This document shows positions 1 to 6,606 of a DNA stretch of 14,014 bases, piece by piece. This DNA is from Pseudomonadota bacterium (lineage in GTDB: Bacteria; Pseudomonadota; Alphaproteobacteria; Acetobacterales; Acetobacteraceae), in assembly GCA_021828605.1 (NCBI GenBank), contig JAJZEG010000021.1, positions 1 through 14,014 of the forward strand. Reading direction: 5' to 3'. The notes beneath the pieces were generated by a model. That model was not told where the DNA came from. It saw only the letters and a program-made list of their open reading frames with translations, and searched no databases. Each line of letters starts with the position of its first letter. Position 1 is the first letter of the stretch. Both the position numbers and the translations under genes were made by a program.

Positions 1-1312
1 GCATCAGGCCGCGCGCGCCGACAGGGGAGGTGGCGTTGGTGTTGAAGCCGGATTCGGTGCGGGCCAGGGCGTAGAGCAGAGCCGGATTGATTTGAAAGCC
101 GCCGCTGGGCTGCAAGCCGGGGAGCGGCAAGCGGGCGGCGGAATAGATGGTGCCGGGGCTGTGGGCGTCAAAGGCGATGGCGACATCGATCAGCCCGGCA
201 TGGGCGGCGACGCGGGCGATGGCGCGGGCCATCACCGGGTCGCGCTGCACGGTGGGCCATAGAGCGCGCAAGGCGGCGTCGGCCTGATGCGGGCGACCGA
301 CCTGAAGCAAGGCGAAAGCGAGTTTGCCTTGGGCTTGGGCGGCGACGGCTTCGACATCGGCTTCGGAGAGCGGGCCGGTGGCATTGACCGGGTTAAAGCC
401 GCGACCGAGCAGGCGACCGGCGAGCAGGCCGTAGAAGCTGGAATGGCTGCGCGCGGCGCGGTTGAGCCAGGAAAGATAGAGGGTGGGTTGGCGTAGGCGC
501 AACGCGGTGCGCGCGGCCCAGAAGGCGCCAGCGGCGCGTTCGCCCGCAGAGGCGCGTGACGCGCGGGCGGCGGCGGTGAAGCCGGGCAGGGCGGCTTGGA
601 GATCATGACGCTGCCAGGCGGCGAGGCCGGTGATGAGATCGGCGAGCCAGGATTGGCCGCCGGTTGCCAGCATTTGACCATGGGCCATTTGGTAGGCGCT
701 GAGATAATCAGCGCGGGCGAAAAGCTGGCGGGCTTCGATGGCGCGTGCGTTATTTGAGGCGCGGGCGGCGCCGGTTGAGCCGGTGGCGATCAGAGCCGGG
801 GTGGGCACATCATCGATGGCGGCGAGCGGCGGGGCGGCGGCGCCACGCGGCAGGCGGCTGAGCAGGAGGGCGCGGATCTGGCGGGTGCCGGGTTGGCCGT
901 TATAGCGGGCGAGCCAGGCGCTGAGCTGGGCTGGGGTGGAGTGGTGATAGGCGCCGAGATATTTTTGCGCCTCGACCTGGCCGAGCAATAAAGTGCTTTG
1001 CACGCGAGTGGCGAGCAAGGCGGCCTGGGTCATGCGACCGGCGCGTTGATCGGTGAAAATGCGGCGATATAAGGTCACGTCGCTGGGGCTGAGCGGACGG
1101 GCCAGCACCACTTCGGCGCCGTTCACCGGCGTCGAACGCGGGATCGCGTAGGCAACGCTGCCCGAGATCGTGGTTCCTGCTCGTTGCGCGTGTGACCCCC
1201 TCGGCTGCGCTAAAGCGGCGGATGGATATCCGGCGATGGCGGCCCACGCGATCATCGCGAATAGCGCGGTGATCACATGTCGATGGGAGAGCGGTTTGAA
1301 GGCTCTGTGCAT
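1..1312 (-). CDS. Lytic murein transglycosylase, SLT family (C-terminus cut by window edge)
   Basis: This frame is open without a stop for 437 codons and leaves the window at its left edge. The N-terminus has a basic stretch, a hydrophobic core (about residues 12-30) and an AxA-type signal peptidase site near residue 35 (ALA followed by Gln), so the enzyme is exported to the periplasm. Residues about 60-390 are Ala/Leu-rich helical sequence, as in the superhelical domain of Slt70-like enzymes. The catalytic SLT domain begins at the edge with LYALARTESGFN and continues to SPVGARGLM; Glu420 (codon at 53-55) is the predicted general acid. The family cleaves the MurNAc-GlcNAc bond in peptidoglycan, leaving 1,6-anhydro ends. 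The start is uncertain: ATG at 1312 gives the cleaner signal peptide, and an in-frame ATG at 1375 would add 21 residues. Neither has a good ribosome binding site. Codons end mostly in C, like other minus-strand genes here. Confidence 0.93.
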   Translation of the reverse strand, partial: MHRAFKPLSHRHVITALFAMIAWAAIAGYPSAALAQPRGSHAQRAGTTISGSVAYAIPRSTPVNGAEVVLARPLSPSDVTLYRRIFTDQRAGRMTQAALLATRVQSTLLLGQVEAQKYLGAYHHSTPAQLSAWLARYNGQPGTRQIRALLLSRLPRGAAAPPLAAIDDVPTPALIATGSTGAARASNNARAIEARQLFARADYLSAYQMAHGQMLATGGQSWLADLITGLAAWQRHDLQAALPGFTAAARASRASAGERAAGAFWAARTALRLRQPTLYLSWLNRAARSHSSFYGLLAGRLLGRGFNPVNATGPLSEADVEAVAAQAQGKLAFALLQVGRPHQADAALRALWPTVQRDPVMARAIARVAAHAGLIDVAIAFDAHSPGTIYSAARLPLPGLQPSGGFQINPALLYALARTESGFNTNATSPVGARGLM

Positions 1313-1360
1313 AGGAGGAATGGCTACACGGGCGGCCTCTGGGTGAGCAACCCTTCTGGG

Positions 1361-1374
1361 TGAGACTGGTCTCA
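1361..1374. repeat. 6-2-6 inverted repeat in the transglycosylase leader
   Basis: TGAGAC-TG-GTCTCA is a perfect inverted repeat with the same central dinucleotide as the 1424-1439 repeat. It lies immediately downstream of the predicted transcription start, where a repressor could block elongation. Its left half also forms the end of a 10-bp direct repeat, TCTGGGTGAG, at 1338-1347 and 1355-1364. If translation starts at 1375 this stretch is coding instead. Confidence 0.3.
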
Positions 1375-1394
1375 TTTTTTAGGCAAAATATCGG

Positions 1395-1422
1395 ATTAGA
1401 ATGGGTTCTGCTCGGGGGTTAA
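1395..1422 (-). promoter_or_regulatory. Candidate promoter of the lytic transglycosylase gene
   Basis: Read on the minus strand, TTAACC (1422-1417) and TCTAAT (1400-1395) are separated by 16 bases. They match 4 of 6 and 5 of 6 positions of the -35 and -10 consensus. Transcription would start near 1388, just upstream of the 1375 ATG and about 76 bases before the 1312 ATG. This is inferred from sequence match only; the upstream co-directional gene at 1504-2265 could also supply read-through. Confidence 0.35.
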
Positions 1423-1423
1423 T

Positions 1424-1439
1424 ATCACAATGTTGTGAT
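1424..1439. promoter_or_regulatory. Perfect 7-2-7 inverted repeat, operator candidate
   Basis: ATCACAA-TG-TTGTGAT is a perfect inverted repeat that ends two bases upstream of the candidate -35 hexamer of the lytic transglycosylase gene, a position typical of an activator site. It is followed directly by the 8-bp palindrome CGCATGCG (1440-1447). The half-sites are in the opposite order to a CRP/FNR site. The regulator is unknown. Confidence 0.35.
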
Positions 1440-1503
1440 CGCATGCGTTTTTTGTGGTGCAGCATTGCGGCGAACGCTGGTGTGAGGCGGTAAGCGGGGC
1501 TGG

Positions 1504-2265
1504 CTACTGATCGATCCGGGCGCGCAGCGCCAGCAGGTCGGACCAGGCTTCGCGTTTTGCTTCTGGTTTGCGCAGTAAATAAGCGGGGTGGAAACTGGGC
1601 AAAGCGGGGAGTGGATGGTTGAGATCGGCAATGGTTAAATCCTGCCATTGGCCGCGAATTTTGCTAATCGGCACCGGGCGTCCGAGCACGGCGCGCACCG
1701 CGATGGCGCCGAGCAGCAGGATGGCGCGCGGGCGGGTCAGGGCGATATGGCGCCAGAGGAAGGGCAGGCATTGTTGGATTTCGGCGTCAGAGGGGACACG
1801 GTTGCCCGGCGGGCGCCAGGGGACGGTGTTGATGATGCGCACCATGCTGCGATCCAGCGCGATGCTGTGCAGCATCCGGTCGAGCAGTTGACCAGCGGGG
1901 CCGATGAAAGGGCGTCCGATCCGGTCTTCCTCGGCGCCGGGGGCTTCGCCGATGATCAAGACCAGCGGGTTGGGCGGGCCATCGGCGAAGACGAGTTGGG
2001 TGGCGGTGCGTTTGAGGGCGCAGCCTTCGAATTGTTCCAAGGCCGCGCGTAAGGCGGCGAGATCGGCGATGCTGTGCAGGTCGGTCGGGGGGGTGGGGGC
2101 GCTCAAGGCGGGCTCGTGCGGGGTGCGTGCGACGATTGGGGCTATGATCGAGGTTGGGGGATGGTGGCGTCGGTCTTGGGGGTCGGGCAGCAACGCGTCA
2201 TCGGCACCCCATTCCGCTTGGAGGGCCAGGAGGGCGGTCAGATCTGCCTCATTGATCGTGTCCAT
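1504..2265 (-). CDS. Uracil-DNA glycosylase, family 4 (SPO1 DNA polymerase-related)
   Basis: A 253-residue enzyme that should remove uracil from DNA to start base-excision repair in the cytoplasm. Residues 1-70 are a Pro/Ala-rich, probably disordered extension. The catalytic fold begins near residue 74. Motif 1, IIGEAPGAEEDRIGRPF, is at 104-120 and the second active-site motif, HPAYLLR, at 226-232. Classical family 4 enzymes bind a 4Fe-4S cluster with four cysteines. Here Cys82 and Cys166 are present, but the partner of the first pair is Lys85 (CALK), and the third ligand, in the NxVxCRPPxNR motif, is Trp150 (NTVPWRPPGNR). The cluster may therefore be absent or altered; from memory this pattern is not rare in alphaproteobacteria. 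It is divergently placed from the ETF-QO gene, with 159 bases between them, and shows no strong ribosome binding site at the ATG. Confidence 0.9.
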   Translation of the reverse strand: MDTINEADLTALLALQAEWGADDALLPDPQDRRHHPPTSIIAPIVARTPHEPALSAPTPPTDLHSIADLAALRAALEQFEGCALKRTATQLVFADGPPNPLVLIIGEAPGAEEDRIGRPFIGPAGQLLDRMLHSIALDRSMVRIINTVPWRPPGNRVPSDAEIQQCLPFLWRHIALTRPRAILLLGAIAVRAVLGRPVPISKIRGQWQDLTIADLNHPLPALPSFHPAYLLRKPEAKREAWSDLLALRARIDQ

Positions 2266-2314
2266 CGGCGGATTTGGCGCGTTGTGGGGGTTGAATGCAA
2301 TGGTAGCGGGGGGC

Positions 2315-2344
2315 TTTACGAGCGGATCGGGCTTTCCCTATACG
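2315..2344 (+). promoter_or_regulatory. Weak candidate promoter for the ETF-QO gene
   Basis: TTTACG (2315-2320) and TATACG (2339-2344) are 18 bases apart, about 80 bases upstream of the ATG at 2425. The match to a sigma-70 promoter is only moderate, but it is the best pair in this divergent gap. Confidence 0.22.
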
Positions 2345-2424
2345 TTAAGTGATGCAGTGATGGGATTTGCCTAAGCGGCGATCAAGCGAGACGTGCCTGA
2401 ACCAGTCAATGACGGAGCCAAGAC

Positions 2425-4077
2425 ATGACCGACCCGACGAGTGAGACCAGCGTGACCGCATCGCCGCGTGAAGCGATGGAGTTTGACGTGGTGGTGGTGG
2501 GTGCGGGTCCGGCGGGGTTGGCGGCGGCGATCCGGCTCAAGCAGCTGAATGCCGATTTGGGCGTTTGCGTGGTGGAAAAAGCGAGCGAGGTGGGCGCGCA
2601 TATTTTGTCGGGCTGTGTGTTGGAGCCGCGCGCTTTTGCGGAATTATTGCCCGACGCTAACATTGCCGATATCGAATTTTCGGTGCCCGCGGGCGATGAT
2701 CGGTTTTTGTTTTTGACCGAAAAATCCAGCTATAAAATGCCGACCCCGCCGCAAATGCATAATCACGGCAATTACGTGGTGAGCTTGGGCAATGTGGTGC
2801 GGTTTTTAGGCGCGCAGGCTGAGGCGTTGGGGGTTGAGATTTATCCGGGCTTTGCCGCAGCGGAATTGCTGACCGAGGGCGGCCGGGTGGTGGGTGTGGC
2901 GACTGGCGATATGGGGATTGGCAAGGATGGCCAGCCCACCGAGTTGTTTCAGCGCGGGATGGAGTTGCGCGCGACCTATACGGTGTTTGCCGAGGGTTGC
3001 CGGGGCAGTTTGGGTAAGCAGCTGATTGCGCAATATGGGCTTAATCAGGGCGTTGATCCGCAGACCTATGGCATTGGCATTAAGGAATTGTGGGAGGTGC
3101 CGAGTGCGAACCATCATCCGGGCATGGTGATGCATAGCATTGGCTGGCCGATGGATCGCAAGACCTATGGCGGGTCGTTTTTGTATCATTTGGGCGGCAA
3201 CCTCATGGCGTATGGGTTTGTGGTTGGGCTTGATTATGAGAACCCGTATTTTTCGCCGTTTGAGGAGATGCAGCGTTTCAAGGCGCATCCGACGATCAGG
3301 CCGTTTTTTGAGGGGGCGAAGCGGATTTCCTATGGGGCGCGTGCGCTGAATGAAGGCGGGTTTCAGTCGATCCCGAAATTGATTGTGCCGAGCGGGGTGT
3401 TGGTGGGTTGCGATGCCGGGTTTTTGAATGTGCCGAAAATCAAGGGCACCCATACCGCGATGAAATCAGGGATGCTGGCGGCGGAGGCGATTGCGGATGC
3501 GTTAGCGGGGGCGAAGCCGGATTTGTTGGAGAGCTATCCGGTGCGCATTAAGCAAAGCTGGCTATGGTCAGAATTGGAATCGGTGCGCAATATCCGGCCT
3601 GGGTTCGCCAAGTTTGGTCTGTTTGGCGGGCTGATCAATGCGGCGTTCGAGACCTATATCAGCCGGGGTAAATCGCCTTGGACTTTGAGCAATCATGCTG
3701 ATAATACCACGCTGAAACCCGCTGCCGATTGTGCGCCGATTGCCTATCCGAAGCCCGATGGCAAACTAACATTTGATCGGTTATCCTCGGTGTTTATATC
3801 CAATACCAATCACGAGGAAAATCAGCCGGCGCATTTGACTTTGCGTAATCCCGAGGTGGCGATTTCGGTGAATTGGGCGCAATATCGTAGTCCCGAGACC
3901 CGTTATTGCCCGGCGGGTGTGTATGAGATTGTCGATGCGGAGACCAAGCCGCGTTTGCAAATTAATGCGCAGAACTGCGTGCATTGCAAAACCTGCGACA
4001 TCAAAGATCCGACGCAGAATATCAACTGGGTGACGCCAGAGGGTTCGGGTGGGCCGAATTATCCAGGCGGGATGTGA
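2425..4077 (+). CDS. Electron transfer flavoprotein-ubiquinone oxidoreductase
   Basis: A complete 550-residue enzyme that passes electrons from reduced ETF to ubiquinone at the inner membrane, linking fatty-acid and amino-acid oxidation to respiration. The N-terminal FAD-binding Rossmann motif is [17 protein letters not shown] (residues 22-38). Family-typical stretches follow, including [15 protein letters not shown] and the [18 protein letters not shown] region. The C-terminal 4Fe-4S domain has all four ligands: Cys495 (RYCPAGVYE) and Cys518, Cys521 and Cys524 (NCVHCKTCD). The end, [26 protein letters not shown], is characteristic of the family. The ATG at 2425 follows a GGAG at 2414-2417 with a 7-base spacing. 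Codon use is rich in GCG, TTG and GGG. Its last 19 bases overlap tail-to-tail with the transglutaminase gene. No terminator is visible downstream. Confidence 0.97.
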   Translation: MTDPTSETSVTASPREAMEFDVVVVGAGPAGLAAAIRLKQLNADLGVCVVEKASEVGAHILSGCVLEPRAFAELLPDANIADIEFSVPAGDDRFLFLTEKSSYKMPTPPQMHNHGNYVVSLGNVVRFLGAQAEALGVEIYPGFAAAELLTEGGRVVGVATGDMGIGKDGQPTELFQRGMELRATYTVFAEGCRGSLGKQLIAQYGLNQGVDPQTYGIGIKELWEVPSANHHPGMVMHSIGWPMDRKTYGGSFLYHLGGNLMAYGFVVGLDYENPYFSPFEEMQRFKAHPTIRPFFEGAKRISYGARALNEGGFQSIPKLIVPSGVLVGCDAGFLNVPKIKGTHTAMKSGMLAAEAIADALAGAKPDLLESYPVRIKQSWLWSELESVRNIRPGFAKFGLFGGLINAAFETYISRGKSPWTLSNHADNTTLKPAADCAPIAYPKPDGKLTFDRLSSVFISNTNHEENQPAHLTLRNPEVAISVNWAQYRSPETRYCPAGVYEIVDAETKPRLQINAQNCVHCKTCDIKDPTQNINWVTPEGSGGPNYPGGM

Positions 4078-4961
4078 TCGATCCGGGTGAGCCGCACACT
4101 CACATAAGGAGTGTGCGCGCCGCCACCGAGCAGCACGCCGCGCACCGGACTAACATCGGCATAATCGCGGCCATAAGCGAGAATGATATGATCGGTATCG
4201 ACCACCAGATTATTGGTGGGATCGACATCGCGCCAGCCGAGATCGGGGCCGAGCCAGGCGGAGACCCAGGCATGGGTTTGCTCGGCGCCGCGATGATCAT
4301 CGGTGGCGGTTTGATCGGGAGCGCTGCGCAAATAGCCTGAGACATAGCGTGCGGGAATGCCGCCTGCGCGCAAGGTTGCGATCATGACATGGGCATAATC
4401 CTGACAGACCCCGGCGCGGCGCGCTAACGCGCTGGCGGCGGTGGTGGTGATGGTGGTCACGCCTTGTTCATAGGTAAAATCAGCATGAATGCGCTGCGTC
4501 AAAGCGAGGATGGCGCTGACCGGTGTTGCGGTGTTAGGCAAGGTGGCCTCGGCGAGGGCGGTGAGTGCGGCATCGGCGCGGGTGAGCGCGGTTGCTTGCA
4601 GGAACTCGATCAGCGGCGGATTATTCAGGGCGGCGGTGCGCAAATCGGCCAGAGTGAGGGGCTGGGCTTGCGCGCGCTCGGCCTCGGCGAGGGGGATTGG
4701 CCAGGGCTCGATCAGGATTTGGGCATCGAGTTTGGTTTCGAAAAAATCATGCGCGGCTGAACAGGCGATGGAGGTGAGAGCATTGCCGAAATAATCCTGC
4801 TCCTCAATGCGCTGATCGGGCGCGGGGGTGAGTTCGAGCAGGGCCATGACGACCTGCTGGCGGCCATGGCTGCGCGGCAGCAAATGCAGTAAATGCCGGG
4901 CGTGATGGGCGGGTGAGGAGTAGTCATAGCGCGAATGGTGGGTTAGGGCGTAGCGGATCAT
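4059..4961 (-). CDS. Transglutaminase-like cysteine protease of the alpha-E/ATP-grasp cluster
   Basis: About 300 residues from the chosen ATG. The N-terminus, [20 protein letters not shown], is the typical beta-strand opening of the bacterial transglutaminase N-terminal domain. The papain-like core follows with Cys186 in [12 protein letters not shown], His230 in [10 protein letters not shown] and Asp247 in WRDVDPTNN, so the catalytic triad is complete. Such proteins are thought to cleave or transfer amide bonds and regularly neighbour circularly permuted ATP-grasp and alpha-E genes, as here. No signal peptide is seen, so it should be cytoplasmic. An in-frame ATG at 4997 would add 12 atypical residues and overlaps the stop of the upstream ATPase gene (TAATG). 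I prefer 4961 because family members start there and GAGG lies 11 bases upstream. The stop codon lies inside the end of the convergent ETF-QO gene. Confidence 0.9.
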   Translation of the reverse strand: MIRYALTHHSRYDYSSPAHHARHLLHLLPRSHGRQQVVMALLELTPAPDQRIEEQDYFGNALTSIACSAAHDFFETKLDAQILIEPWPIPLAEAERAQAQPLTLADLRTAALNNPPLIEFLQATALTRADAALTALAEATLPNTATPVSAILALTQRIHADFTYEQGVTTITTTAASALARRAGVCQDYAHVMIATLRAGGIPARYVSGYLRSAPDQTATDDHRGAEQTHAWVSAWLGPDLGWRDVDPTNNLVVDTDHIILAYGRDYADVSPVRGVLLGGGAHTPYVSVRLTRIDHIPPG

Positions 4962-4972
4962 AGTGGGGGCAT

Positions 4973-4981
4973 CCTCATTTG
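4973..4981. repeat. Left copy of a 9-bp inverted repeat flanking the ATPase gene
   Basis: CCTCATTTG here is the exact reverse complement of CAAATGAGG at 6537-6545, so the pair encloses the low-GC ATPase gene. This copy overlaps the likely ribosome binding site (GAGG on the minus strand) of the transglutaminase gene. It may be a boundary of an inserted segment or a coincidence. Confidence 0.35.
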
Positions 4982-4996
4982 CGAACTCTGTGCGCA

Positions 4997-6493
4997 TTAT
5001 GCCAAATCGCTTTCGACCTTACTCACAAATTCGATGCCGAACGGCCCTTTGATCTGATTCGTTATGTTGCGGCCGACCGTATAACAATAGAGTGCGCTTG
5101 GAATAATATTGAGAGGTCTCCCTTCCAATATTGTATCGTTTGTTATGGTCTTTGTCGTAAGAAATGAAGATTCGATGGACGGATGTCGCCTTAACAAAAT
5201 TTGCATTGATTTTGTTTCTTCATCGGAGTTTTTTGCGACGTGGTCGGACCATTTTATTTCCCCGATCCATATTGGTTTTTGTCCGGGACCAGCCAAAAAT
5301 ACAATATCCACCTCGCCCTCGTTCCGCCAGCGCGCGTAACGGACGTTCCTAAACGCGCTTGAATGTTGCCATTGAGAGAAAATGGCAGATTCGGCGAGAT
5401 GGCCGATCAAGGTAGAATTTTCAATATTGACGGGGGCGAATAAAGCAGCGCGCATCGATGGATTATTCAAATATATTTTGAAATTGCGTTCGCGTTTCAT
5501 TGATCGGCAATTATCGTCAACGTTGCTCACTTTCATGATCAAGAAAGCGCTCTCCAGATATTCGATATAGCGTCGAATTGTTGGCTTGGTTATTCCTGAT
5601 TCCTGCGAAATTTTCTCAAAACTAGCCTCGTTCCCAGCATTGTAGGCTAAGAAAGCAAACAACTTATTCAGGTCCTGAATTTCTTGTATGCCATACAGGC
5701 TTGGCAAGTCTTTTAATAAAACCTTATCGATAATATCATTTCTAATAAATTGTTCTGGATTTTTTCGAATGGAGTCGTTCAAGACGGCTTCTGGATATCC
5801 ACCGTAATTGAGGTAGTCAATGAATCGGGTATTCAGTAACCCGATATCACGCACAGAATAAACGAATTTACGACGCTGCGAAATATTATTGGTTAATTCA
5901 GTTTCTTCGATTAATTTCTTATTTTCGCCTAAGAACAGTAAAAACTCATAGAACGTAAGAGGCGGTAGCATAAAATCCGAAAATCGCCCTGCGCCGGACT
6001 CCTGACTTTTCAGGCGAAGCGCCGCCGCTGCTGATCCAGTAGCGATGAATTTTATCTCAGGGTAACTATCAACGAGGTCTTTTAAGTGGACCTCCCAATT
6101 TCGTAAATATTGGATCTCGTCGAATATCGCGATGCGACGACCGTTGGCTGCATCCTGGGGCATCAAATCGATGAAATTTTCTAACGATTTACCGGAGTAA
6201 ATCGGCGTATCAATGCTCACATACATTATGGCACGCGGGTTAATGCCGTCCGTGATGGCGTCAGCGACTAATTGCTTAATCATCACCGTTTTGCCGACCC
6301 TGCGCGGGCCTAGCATGACGGTCGCGCGGCGAACGCTGAAATCGAGCGCCAGTGCTTTTAACGGGCTAAAATAGACCCGCCTTGGATAGGTTGATTCGTC
6401 GATTGCGGCGCTTGGATCGACCCACCACGGGTTGTCACGGGCCATCCTGATTTGAATGTCGGCATCGCTTATCGGGTCCATCGCCAGTCTCAC
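4997..6493 (-). CDS. ATP-binding protein, AAA_14 plus DUF4143 domains
   Basis: A 498-residue protein if read from a GTG at 6493; an ATG at 6481 is an equally good start. The AAA_14 ATPase domain has Walker A GPRRVGKT (62-69), Walker B IAIFDEIQYL (121-130) and a sensor-like FIATGSAAAAL (149-159). A winged-helix-like stretch follows (ISQESGITKPTIRRYIEYLE, 295-314). The C-terminal DUF4143 region has a nuclease-fold pattern: HLAES with Glu369, EVDIVFL with Asp396, and EIKW with Glu412 and Lys414. No function has been firmly established for the family. GC content is clearly lower than its neighbours (many AAA, ATT and AAT codons) and the strong G-over-C skew of the window vanishes here. It sits between two genes of one conserved cluster, so it probably arrived by horizontal transfer. 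Its stop overlaps an in-frame ATG of the transglutaminase gene by one base. Confidence 0.93.
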   Translation of the reverse strand: MRLAMDPISDADIQIRMARDNPWWVDPSAAIDESTYPRRVYFSPLKALALDFSVRRATVMLGPRRVGKTVMIKQLVADAITDGINPRAIMYVSIDTPIYSGKSLENFIDLMPQDAANGRRIAIFDEIQYLRNWEVHLKDLVDSYPEIKFIATGSAAAALRLKSQESGAGRFSDFMLPPLTFYEFLLFLGENKKLIEETELTNNISQRRKFVYSVRDIGLLNTRFIDYLNYGGYPEAVLNDSIRKNPEQFIRNDIIDKVLLKDLPSLYGIQEIQDLNKLFAFLAYNAGNEASFEKISQESGITKPTIRRYIEYLESAFLIMKVSNVDDNCRSMKRERNFKIYLNNPSMRAALFAPVNIENSTLIGHLAESAIFSQWQHSSAFRNVRYARWRNEGEVDIVFLAGPGQKPIWIGEIKWSDHVAKNSDEETKSMQILLRRHPSIESSFLTTKTITNDTILEGRPLNIIPSALYCYTVGRNITNQIKGPFGIEFVSKVESDLA

Positions 6494-6510
6494 ATTTTTC
6501 TTATACAGGT

Positions 6511-6539
6511 AGATAAACAGTGCTTTGCTTATTTGTCAA
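6511..6539 (-). promoter_or_regulatory. Candidate promoter of the ATPase gene
   Basis: On the minus strand a perfect -35 TTGACA (6539-6534) is followed after 17 bases by TTATCT (6516-6511), a poor -10. A second AT-rich box, TATAAG, lies nearer the start codon. The -35 lies within the small palindrome ATTTG-T-CAAAT (6531-6541). An own promoter would fit a self-contained acquired gene. Confidence 0.35.
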
Positions 6540-6545
6540 ATGAGG
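6537..6545. repeat. Right copy of the 9-bp inverted repeat flanking the ATPase gene
   Basis: CAAATGAGG pairs with CCTCATTTG at 4973-4981. A 6-bp direct repeat, GGGGCA, is also present just at or outside both ends (4966-4971 and 6544-6549), which could be a target-site remnant. The repeats are short and the match is suggestive only. Confidence 0.35.
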
Positions 6546-6606
6546 GGCAAGTGTCTATAAAGTCTGGTAAAATTGGGTGTAGTTTGGGAGGGGTGGTGTA
6601 GCGGGT

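Noticed and set aside
1..1312. Several separate minus-strand ORFs at 4-186, 232-681 and 900-1247.
   Set aside because: They are shadow frames with Pro/Ser/Arg-rich nonsense composition. One uninterrupted minus-strand frame across 1-1312 encodes a signal peptide and the SLT catalytic motif, so there is no need for frameshifts or extra genes.
1313..1346. A leader peptide starting at the ATG at 1320 behind AGGAGG on the plus strand.
   Set aside because: The spacing is one base and the frame stops after eight codons; no plus-strand gene follows.
1361..1380. TGAGACTGGTCTCA followed by six T, a possible terminator on the plus strand.
   Set aside because: No plus-strand gene runs into it, and the perfect stem leaves only two loop bases. 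An operator or chance is more likely.
1424..1439. A CRP or FNR binding site.
   Set aside because: The half-sites are TCACA then TGTGA, the reverse of the TGTGA-N6-TCACA order, and the spacing is 2 bases and not 6.
2806..3453. A 215-codon minus-strand ORF opposite the ETF-QO gene.
   Set aside because: It is antisense to a highly conserved region of the flavoprotein and has no recognisable motif.
4464..4794. Plus-strand ORFs opposite the transglutaminase gene.
   Set aside because: Their Gly/Arg/Ala-rich products are antisense shadows; the minus strand carries the conserved Cys-His-Asp triad.
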